Under the pieces are notes generated by a model that was not told where the DNA came from, searched no databases, and was given only the letters and a program-made list of their open reading frames with translations. Of a stretch of DNA of 64,000 nucleotides, positions 55,501 through 61,790 are shown piece after piece. The translations under genes were made by a program, and so were the position numbers. Positions within the stretch are counted from its first letter, which is position 1; the number at the start of each line of letters is the position of its first letter. The DNA is taken from assembly GCF_007474545.1 (NCBI RefSeq), contig NZ_VKOG01000001.1, forward strand, positions 1,054,001-1,118,000, written 5' to 3'. Origin of the DNA: Chryseobacterium binzhouense. Its GTDB lineage: Bacteria; Bacteroidota; Bacteroidia; Flavobacteriales; Weeksellaceae.

Positions 55501-56328
55501 ATGCTGGAACCAAGTATAATAAAAGATGAAGAAATTGAATATCTTATAAAAGATGTTTATGATCTCTACGGATATGATTTTTCTGAGTACAGCAGAGCAT
55601 CTTTTAAAAGAAGGGTAAACCGTATCTGTCTGATCGACAGATTTACAAGTTTTGCTGAACTTCGTTATACTTTGATCAACGAACCTGAATATCTGAAAAG
55701 ATTTATTGAAGAAATCACAGTAAATGTAACAGAGATGTTCAGAGATCCTCATTTTTTTAAAGCTTTGCGGGAAAAAATTCTTCCGCAGTTGGGTACATAT
55801 CCGCTGATAAGAGTTTGGGTTGCGGGCTGTTCTACCGGTGAAGAAGCATATTCAATGGCAATTCTCCTGAAAGAAGCCAACCTTTATCATAAATGTCTGC
55901 TGTACGGAACAGATCTGAATCCTTCCGTTTTGGAATCAGCCAGAGCAGGAGTTTTCCCGTTACATCAGATGAAGCTGTACTCTGAAAACTATATGCTTTC
56001 GGGAGGAAAGAGAGATTTTTCAGATTACTATACCGCCAATTATGACAGTGTAGTTTTTGATAAAAGTCTGAAAGAAAAATTGATTTTATCTACGCACAAT
56101 CTGGTTTCGGATAGCTCGTTCAACAGCTTTCAGTTGATCATTTGCAGAAATGTTCTGATTTATTTTGACAGAGGTTTGCAGGAAAGAGTTTTCCGCTTGT
56201 TTGATAACAGTCTGGAAAATCTCGGATTTTTAGCTCTTGGAGCAAAAGAAACACTTAGATTTTCTAAGCTGGATAAAAATTATCAGCAGATAGAAGACCA
56301 GAGAATCTGGAAAAAAACTGATTCATAA
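55501..56328 (+). CDS. cheR: CheR-type protein-glutamate methyltransferase
   Basis: A 275-residue SAM-dependent methyltransferase. An N-terminal helical domain with RASFKRRVNRIC (about 34-45) is followed by the SAM motif VWVAGCSTGEEAYSMAILL (about 104-122), YGTDLNPSVLESARAGVF and CRNVLIYFDRGLQERVF. CheR methylates glutamates of chemoreceptors. No receptor gene is nearby, so the target here may be a sensor kinase or other coiled-coil protein. It is seven bases upstream of cheB. Confidence 0.9.
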   Translation: MLEPSIIKDEEIEYLIKDVYDLYGYDFSEYSRASFKRRVNRICLIDRFTSFAELRYTLINEPEYLKRFIEEITVNVTEMFRDPHFFKALREKILPQLGTYPLIRVWVAGCSTGEEAYSMAILLKEANLYHKCLLYGTDLNPSVLESARAGVFPLHQMKLYSENYMLSGGKRDFSDYYTANYDSVVFDKSLKEKLILSTHNLVSDSSFNSFQLIICRNVLIYFDRGLQERVFRLFDNSLENLGFLALGAKETLRFSKLDKNYQQIEDQRIWKKTDS

Positions 56329-56335
56329 AACTAGT

Positions 56336-56917
56336 ATGGAAACAAAATTCAATACCACAGAATTAGTATTAATAGGAGGATCAGCAGGAAGTCTGCAGGT
56401 TATCCTGGAATTTATTAAAAATCTGAACAGAAAAGTTTCGTTTCCTATCGTTTTGGTGCTTCACAGAAAGGCTCATTCCAATAATGTATTACAGGTTTTG
56501 CTGCAACAGTTTACAGATTCTGAGGTGGTTGAGATTGATGACAAAACAGAAATAATGCCCAACAAAATATACATTGCTCCTGCAGATTATCATTTATTAT
56601 TTGAAAACAAAAAAACCATGTCTTTAGACGGCTCCGAAAAAATGAATTATTCCCGCCCTTCAATAGATGTAACTTTTAAATCCGGTGCTGAAGTTTTCGG
56701 TAAAAACCTTCTGGGAATTTTGCTTTCCGGAGCCAATGCAGATGGAGTGGAAGGATTGGTATACATAAAAAAAAACAACGGAAAAGTATGGATTCAAAAT
56801 CCGGATACAGCCGAAGTAGATTATATGCCGCGACAGGCAGCAGAACGGGTTGCTTATGATTTAATGATTAGTCCTCAAGATCTTGCAGAGCAGATTAATC
56901 TTCTTGATATAAACTAA
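56336..56917 (+). CDS. cheB: CheB-type methylesterase without receiver domain
   Basis: A 193-residue catalytic domain only. The triad is recognisable: Ser in IGGSAGSLQV, His in LVLHRKAHSN and Asp in LLSGANADGVEGL. The regulatory receiver of classical CheB is missing; control may come from the separate receivers next to it. It removes methyl groups placed by CheR. Confidence 0.9.
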   Translation: METKFNTTELVLIGGSAGSLQVILEFIKNLNRKVSFPIVLVLHRKAHSNNVLQVLLQQFTDSEVVEIDDKTEIMPNKIYIAPADYHLLFENKKTMSLDGSEKMNYSRPSIDVTFKSGAEVFGKNLLGILLSGANADGVEGLVYIKKNNGKVWIQNPDTAEVDYMPRQAAERVAYDLMISPQDLAEQINLLDIN

Positions 56918-56949
56918 TTTAAACTAATAACTGAATAATTTTCAATTCT

Positions 56950-57306
56950 ATGAATAAAAAAATATTGATTTTTGATGATGATAAAACCATTTTGGAGGTT
57001 ATAACGATCATTTTTGAAGAAAATGGCTATCAGGTCGAAATTTCTGAAACTTCTCATGATATTTTGGAGAAAGTTTCCCAATTCCGTCCGGATGTTATTT
57101 TAATGGACAACTGGATTCCGAAGATTGGTGGAGTAGAGGCGACACGGCTGCTGAAGAACAGTACAGATTTTAAAGATATCCCTGTCATTTATGTAACGGC
57201 AAATAATGATATTGTAGCACTTGCAAAAGAAGCAATGGCAGATGATTATGTTGCCAAGCCATTCAATCTTGATGATCTCGAAGAAAAAGTAGCAAAATAT
57301 ATATAA
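56950..57306 (+). CDS. Single-domain response regulator
   Basis: A 118-residue receiver: FDDDK acid residues, phospho-Asp in VILMDNWIPKIGG, Thr in YVTAN and Lys in VAKPFN. It is the last gene of the sensory transcript, followed by a terminator. Confidence 0.88.
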   Translation: MNKKILIFDDDKTILEVITIIFEENGYQVEISETSHDILEKVSQFRPDVILMDNWIPKIGGVEATRLLKNSTDFKDIPVIYVTANNDIVALAKEAMADDYVAKPFNLDDLEEKVAKYI

Positions 57307-57311
57307 GAAAG

Positions 57312-57346
57312 ATCCTGCAACATATACTGATGCAGGATTTTTTTTG
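57312..57346 (+). terminator. Terminator of the sensory cluster
   Basis: ATCCTGCA (57312-57319) pairs with TGCAGGAT (57331-57338), followed by seven to eight T. Confidence 0.85.
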
Positions 57347-57347
57347 A

Positions 57348-57632
57348 TTAGCTAATCTCTTTTAAGTCCTGTGAGCTTTCCAGCATTGTTCTGATGCGGG
57401 TTTCAATAACAGATTGATCACAGTTTTCAAGATTAATCTCATTAATCATCGCCGTGAAAAATTGTTTTAAATCCGAATGCTCTGTAATTTCGTCACTAAA
57501 AGTTGGGGCAACAATTACTTTCTTTGATACTAGATTTTCAATAAGAGAAAATTCACATTCTGTATTCAGGTCTATATTGAATTGTTGTTTTATACTCAGC
57601 TTAAAATAATCATTCAGTAAATCTTTTTCCAT
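57348..57632 (-). CDS. Hypothetical protein
   Basis: A 94-residue acidic, helical protein (MEKDLLNDYFKLSIKQQFNI). No family is recognised. The frame is open 14 residues further, but MEKDLL is preferred because the added residues look like non-coding sequence. It stands between the sensory cluster and the cassette array. Bases 57633-57840 upstream of it show no gene or clear signal. Confidence 0.5.
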   Translation of the reverse strand: MEKDLLNDYFKLSIKQQFNIDLNTECEFSLIENLVSKKVIVAPTFSDEITEHSDLKQFFTAMINEINLENCDQSVIETRIRTMLESSQDLKEIS

Positions 57633-57840
57633 TTTCGTATTTTTGTTTATATACATATAACTTTTATGCCACAAATGGTATTTTTCAGTTATTTGTTAAA
57701 AATAATTGGTTCTTCGCCAAAACTGTGAAATGGGATTTTAAATATTTGTTTTAATAATCGGATATATTTATCAAATTCTGAATACGCTAGCTCTATGCAT
57801 ATTTTAGTGTTATCATTTAGATTTTTAATTCAGGGTTCAT

Positions 57841-57977
57841 AAATAACGGTTTAGGACTTTAAGTTCAAGCAGGAAATCGAAGCACAAAAGCTTGTATTAT
57901 TACTAAAGTTCAATTGAAAAACTGCAATTGAACTTTGTACTTCAGCCCGCCTGACGCAAAACCCTTGTTACCTGCCG
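57841..57977 (-). repeat. attC-like hairpin site A
   Basis: Read on the minus strand: GGCAGGTAACAAGGG (ending near 57963), inner GTCAGGCGGG, a perfect 12-bp inner stem AAAGTTCAATTG/CAATTGAACTTT (57905-57936), inner CCTG, then ACCGTTATTT. Outer cores TAAC and GTTA face each other as in integron attC sites. The stop codon of the 57968-58771 gene lies inside the first core (GCAGGTAAC). Confidence 0.6.
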
Positions 57978-58771
57978 TTTTTCTTCTGTCCATTTTGTAT
58001 TACTTCTATTTTCGTGTATCTAAAAACCTTTCCTTCTTCGTCTTTTTCAACTTTACCCAATTTCATTTTTGGAAATCCGTTTTCAGTTACAACTTGCCCT
58101 GTAACTTTAATAATTATGGGTAAATTTTCTCCATTGAAAAGTGTGTCAGCATTAATTAGCTTTTCCTTTGCTGGTTCTAACCAATAATTTTGTTTTCTGT
58201 TTTTATTTTCTGTTTTTCGAGTATCACTCCATTGAGCACAAGTACAAGAAATTGCATTGTAGATTAAAGTTAATGTTTCAACTTTACTGTTGGGTTTGAA
58301 GTTTGGATTGTCAATTACTTCAATTTTTGTATATCTAAAAACCTTTGCTTTCGGCATTGGTTCTTCCATTTCAATTGTTCCTTTAGGATAATCTTCTTTT
58401 TCATAAAATTGTCCTGTAACTTTAACTTTGTGTCTGTATGGTTGAAAATAAATCGGAATTTTTAATGTGCTATCTGCTGGTTCAATATAAAAATGTTTAT
58501 CAATAAATTTTGTAGTTGTATCTTTGATTTTAAGGTCTTTAGACTTTGTCCATTGAGGACAAGCACAACCCCAAATTGTGTATTCAATTTCTAAATTTTC
58601 AACTTTATCATTAAGTTTGTTAGTCGGGTCAGAAATTACTTTTGTGTAATTCTTCTCGACTTCTTTAGTCATTGTAACTTCATCAACTCTTTTTTTAGTT
58701 TCTGCCTGTCCACAAGAAATCAATATTAAGCTACAAAGTAAAATTGTCAATATGTTTTTATGTCTCATCAT
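57968..58771 (-). CDS. Lipoprotein with duplicated CxCxQW module
   Basis: A 267-residue protein with a lipoprotein signal (MMRHKNILTILLCSLILISC). The mature part holds two copies of one module: VENLEIEYTIWGCACPQW then VKVTGQFYEKEDYPKGTIEM and KAKVFRYTKIEVI, and VETLTLIYNAISCTCAQW then IKVTGQVVTENGFPKMKL and EGKVFRYTKIEVI. Each copy has a Cys-x-Cys-x-Gln-Trp motif. An upstream open extension lies in the hairpin site and is not counted. Family not recognised; periplasmic or outer-membrane location is likely. It is the last unit of the cassette array. Confidence 0.75.
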   Translation of the reverse strand: MMRHKNILTILLCSLILISCGQAETKKRVDEVTMTKEVEKNYTKVISDPTNKLNDKVENLEIEYTIWGCACPQWTKSKDLKIKDTTTKFIDKHFYIEPADSTLKIPIYFQPYRHKVKVTGQFYEKEDYPKGTIEMEEPMPKAKVFRYTKIEVIDNPNFKPNSKVETLTLIYNAISCTCAQWSDTRKTENKNRKQNYWLEPAKEKLINADTLFNGENLPIIIKVTGQVVTENGFPKMKLGKVEKDEEGKVFRYTKIEVIQNGQKKNGR

Positions 58772-58797
58772 TTTATTTGGTGTGTCGCTCAGAAATT

Positions 58798-58935
58798 GCA
58801 GGTAAGGTTCTACGGCTTTGCGATGTGACGGCTTTTTAGCACAAAAATTCAACAGAATTACTGCTGTTGAACCTTGCACAAATGTTTCATAGAAGCACTT
58901 CCGCCGCTATATTGCCAAACCGGTGTTAGCGGTAG
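58798..58935 (-). repeat. attC-like hairpin site B
   Basis: On the minus strand it runs from CTACCGCTAACACCGG to CATCGCAAAGCCG and CTTACCTGC. The centre holds a perfect TTCAACAG/CTGTTGAA stem (58848-58871). The outer arms pair imperfectly, as in attC sites with extrahelical bases. It follows the GyrB-like gene and precedes the lipoprotein gene. Confidence 0.55.
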
Positions 58936-58949
58936 TTATTTTCATTTCG

Positions 58950-59960
58950 TTAATACATTCCACTTTTCAATTGTGTTGTGTCAAACCGCCAAAGAAACTT
59001 ATCTGCTTTTTCCTTTTGGTTGTTAAAAAAGTCTAAAGCTAATTTTTTCACCAACTTTTTAGCTTCTTTCTTTACTACAGCATCTTCTAATGTTTCTTTC
59101 CAACTACCACCATATTTGTAATCTTCTCCACGAACAGCACAAATAAGAATAAGTCCGTTTACGAATTTCTTTTTATTGATTTTATAGGTAGTCAAGTTGT
59201 TTTCTTTTGCATAAATTTTACAGGCATTTATTAAGCCTTCTAAAATTCCATTAACCAATGAACCACCACAAATAGTGTAAACATTGTTTGCAAAACTTAT
59301 AACGTTTGCTGATGGAAACCAGTCTGTGCGATATGCAAGACCTATTTGATATTTGTTAGAATTTATCTTATTGTCAAATGTTAACTTAAATTCTGGTTTC
59401 CCTAAAACCTCTGTTGTTGCAAGGTCGAACAAATAGAAAACACCTTGTGGATAGTGATAATAGTTTTGAGTTAAATATTTCTGTCTTTTGTCAATTGTAA
59501 TTACTTCGCATTGTCGGTTTAACAAAGCAAATTGTAACACTTTTTCGGTGAGTTTTAAGTAGTCAATATTTGTGTTTGAAATTACTGTTTTGTCAAATGA
59601 AAAGGCAACTTCTGTTTTTGAATTCTCTTTGGTTATTATCTCAAATGTCTCTGAAACGATCTTGAGAACCTTAGGGAAATAATTTGAGAACTCTTTACTT
59701 ACATCCGTGAACTGTTTAATAAATGGATTTATGTCGTGCCGTGATGTCAGCCCGAAAGTAAAGTCGTTTTCCCCTGATATTATTATTTCAAAAGTGATTT
59801 CGTCAGTCTTACAAAGTTTAATGCAGTCTGTTAATAGTCCTTCAAAAAGTCCAACAATACCGTCATTGCCGATATACATAAAAGGTCGTTTCCTAACGTG
59901 TTCTGAAAAATTAAGAACTTTTATGTCGTCAGAGGAATATTTATTGTCTGTGTCTGTCAT
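58950..59960 (-). CDS. GyrB-like protein lacking ATP-binding motifs and TOPRIM
   Basis: A 336-residue protein. Residues 10-31 (IKVLNFSEHVRKRPFMYIG) match the N-terminal arm of DNA gyrase subunit B. Residues about 215-310 (SANVISFANNVYTICGGSLVNGILEGL, then KKFVNGLILICAVRGEDYKYGGSWKETL) match its transducer domain, including the lysine of the ATP-contacting loop. Between them the GHKL motifs are gone: VVDNSxDEA is replaced by LLTDCIKLC and DNGRGIP by LTSRHDINPF. There is no TOPRIM or C-terminal domain. It cannot be a working gyrase subunit; a role in sensing or modulating topoisomerases, or defence, is possible. Start taken at MTDTDNKYSS. Confidence 0.75.
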   Translation of the reverse strand: MTDTDNKYSSDDIKVLNFSEHVRKRPFMYIGNDGIVGLFEGLLTDCIKLCKTDEITFEIIISGENDFTFGLTSRHDINPFIKQFTDVSKEFSNYFPKVLKIVSETFEIITKENSKTEVAFSFDKTVISNTNIDYLKLTEKVLQFALLNRQCEVITIDKRQKYLTQNYYHYPQGVFYLFDLATTEVLGKPEFKLTFDNKINSNKYQIGLAYRTDWFPSANVISFANNVYTICGGSLVNGILEGLINACKIYAKENNLTTYKINKKKFVNGLILICAVRGEDYKYGGSWKETLEDAVVKKEAKKLVKKLALDFFNNQKEKADKFLWRFDTTQLKSGMY

Positions 59961-59966
59961 TATAAT

Positions 59967-60103
59967 GGCTTGTAACGTTTTGGGGCTTTGCGAATGTGGG
60001 GAAATTGAAGCACATATGTTCAATTTAGAACAAATGATGATTAGAATTCCAATGCTCAAATTTAGCACAAATGCCCCACTTTTGCAAAACCCCTGTTATA
60101 GCC
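59967..60103 (-). repeat. attC-like hairpin site C
   Basis: The clearest of the three sites. On the plus strand GGCTTGTAACG pairs with TGTTATAGCC, GGGG (59982-59985) with CCCC (60090-60093), TTTGC (59987-59991) with GCAAA (60084-60088), and GTGGGG (59996-60001) with CCCCAC (60074-60079). Single unpaired bases on one arm and a variable central loop fit attC architecture. Confidence 0.65.
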
Positions 60104-60110
60104 AGTGCTT

Positions 60111-61364
60111 TTAGTTCATAATTGATTCATATAGTTCATTTTCAAAATTTTCTCGTCCCATCTTTTCGGCAATTTCACTTGCCTTTAATTTGTATTTTTT
60201 GTTCTCTAATAAATCTACAATAAGAGGTTTTAAATTTTGTTCAGTGATTTTATTTATAGCTACCCCTTTTGGACCTAAGTCTTTTTTTGCTATTAAATTA
60301 TTCCAACCGAATTGGTCAAAAATATGGGGTAAAATCATTGAAACGCAACCATACTTTATACTGCTGTGAGTTGTTCCCGAACCACCGTGATGTATAATCC
60401 CATAACATTTTTCCAAAACCCAATCGTAGGGGATTTGCTTTGTAAAATAAAATAAGTCGTTTTTTTTAAACTCTTCCAGTTGGACTAGACCACCCGCAGC
60501 AAGGTTAATAATAGTTGGAACTTTCAGTTGGTTAAGTACATTTAAGATAGTTTGAGTGGTCTTTTCTGGATTTGAATTAATCATACTTCCAAATGTCAAA
60601 AACAGTATTTTCGTATGTTTTTTTGTAAACTGTATAATCATTTCGTCAGGTAGCCAATCCATTTTTTTATCTCTCTCGTGGTATCCTAAAACCTGAACAT
60701 TTGAAGTCCAATTCGTAGGTTTGGTAAATAATGAAGGTGATATAGCATATATTAATTTTTCTGAAAACAACTTCTCTTTTATTACATTTTTAGTTACTTT
60801 ATTACTTGTGGATGGTAGTATTTTTTGTGCGTCATAAATGGTTTTTACAAGTCCAAAGTTGGCGATTTTGTATGTTAATTTGTTTATGAACTCTCCATAG
60901 TAAAAACTAAACCCTGTATGTCCGAAACCTTTTACATAGTGAATGAAATATGGAATAGGGCTTATTAAAACTATTTTTTTACCTGTTGATAAATTCCATA
61001 GTAAAGGATAATTGCATTTTCCATTATGTATGACTAGTTCAGGCTCTTCGGTTTTTAAAATATTGAATTGTTCGATTACCAATATTTTATTGACAGTCAT
61101 TCCTTCTTTGTAAAGCCTTACGATTGCATTCAATTTTTTTAATCCCATAGAACCACCCATTACAATTTTTCCATCTTCTCCTTCAATAAGGTCTAAAAAT
61201 CTGGAAGTAAAACCATAGCTTTTAGCATTGTCTGGCATCAAATGATTGTATTGTTCTGGAAAGGCATAAGTAATACTATGCCCTTTTTTAGATAGAATTT
61301 CTCCAATTGCCAAAAAAGGTTCAATGTCTCCACGTGTTCCAATTGACATTAATAGTATTTTCAT
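60111..61364 (-). CDS. UDP-glycosyltransferase-like protein (GT1/MGT type)
   Basis: A 417-residue glycosyltransferase of the GT-B fold. MKILLMSIGTRGDIEPFLAIG at the start is the acceptor-domain signature (GTRGD-P) of sterol and macrolide glucosyltransferases. The donor-binding region HHGGSGTTHSSIKYGCVSMILP and FDQFGWNNLI correspond to the HHGGAGTT/PxxxDQxxWA motif. It adds a sugar from a nucleotide donor to a small lipophilic acceptor, possibly an antibiotic or lipid; the acceptor is not readable. Start set at MKILL (61364); an upstream extension crosses the cassette junction. First unit of the array. Confidence 0.85.
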   Translation of the reverse strand: MKILLMSIGTRGDIEPFLAIGEILSKKGHSITYAFPEQYNHLMPDNAKSYGFTSRFLDLIEGEDGKIVMGGSMGLKKLNAIVRLYKEGMTVNKILVIEQFNILKTEEPELVIHNGKCNYPLLWNLSTGKKIVLISPIPYFIHYVKGFGHTGFSFYYGEFINKLTYKIANFGLVKTIYDAQKILPSTSNKVTKNVIKEKLFSEKLIYAISPSLFTKPTNWTSNVQVLGYHERDKKMDWLPDEMIIQFTKKHTKILFLTFGSMINSNPEKTTQTILNVLNQLKVPTIINLAAGGLVQLEEFKKNDLFYFTKQIPYDWVLEKCYGIIHHGGSGTTHSSIKYGCVSMILPHIFDQFGWNNLIAKKDLGPKGVAINKITEQNLKPLIVDLLENKKYKLKASEIAEKMGRENFENELYESIMN

Positions 61365-61404
61365 TCTTCGGTGTTGTTTTTTAGCATTGGCTATAACGTT
61401 TACA

Positions 61405-61458
61405 TTGACGCATTGCGTCAAACTATCAATAAACTCTGGTATTGACGCAATTCGTCAA
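61405..61458. promoter_or_regulatory. Twin TTGACGC palindromes at the array edge
   Basis: TTGACGCATTGCGTCAA (61405-61421, perfect 8-1-8 palindrome) and TTGACGCAATTCGTCAA (61442-61458), centres 37 bases apart. They stand directly outside the first cassette junction (61389-61397) and 41-94 bases upstream of the glycosyltransferase start. They may be repressor sites, or recombinase-binding repeats of an attI-like site. The rest of 61459-61736 shows nothing recognisable. Confidence 0.5.
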
Positions 61459-61730
61459 TCCAAATTATCAATTCTCAAATATAAAAAAAACAATTCAATA
61501 AAAAATTGCGGTTTTCCGTAATTAATTTTATACTTCATGGGTGTTAATGAGTTATTAAATTAATTAATGGGATGAAATAACTGATGATTCCTTAATCCGG
61601 ATTTTTTTTATCAAATTTCCTTAATGCCTCCGTTTTCTGTGTCGAGACAAATCCAATCAATAATAATTTAATTTTCATATTTTTTGGTGAAAAGCTAAAC
61701 AGTTTAATAATTTTTTAAAACTTTTCAAAA

Positions 61731-61770
61731 ACAAAAAAAGAGCAGTAATACATGATGATTACCACTCTTT
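61731..61770 (-). terminator. Terminator of the outer-membrane receptor gene
   Basis: On the minus strand AAAGAGTGGTAAT pairs with ATTACTGCTCTTT (one internal mismatch), followed by a T-run (plus-strand A-tract 61733-61739). Confidence 0.8.
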
Positions 61771-61790
61771 TGAACAAGATAAAATAAAAT

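Larger units (their letters stand above)
57847..61397 (-). mobile_element. Integron-like array of three gene cassettes, no integrase seen
   Basis: Three minus-strand genes, each followed by a long imperfect hairpin of about 137 bp (sites at 59967-60103, 58798-58935, 57841-57977). Unit 3 begins (minus strand) TTATAGCC at 61389-61396 and its own downstream site begins GGCTATAAC at 60095-60103; unit 1 begins TTACCTGC (58798-58805) and its site begins GCAGGTAAC. These exact inverse matches are what circular integron cassettes leave after insertion at a G/TT point. Unit 2 does not show the match. No tyrosine recombinase gene is present in the window, so this would be an orphan array. Confidence 0.6.

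Noticed and set aside
58950-59960. Calling the gene gyrB or parE
   Set aside because: ATP-binding motifs, TOPRIM and C-terminal domains are absent, so it cannot be a topoisomerase subunit.
57841-61397. Interpretation of the three-gene region as an ordinary operon
   Set aside because: The genes are separated by long, mutually similar hairpin sites and are functionally unrelated, which fits cassettes better than an operon.
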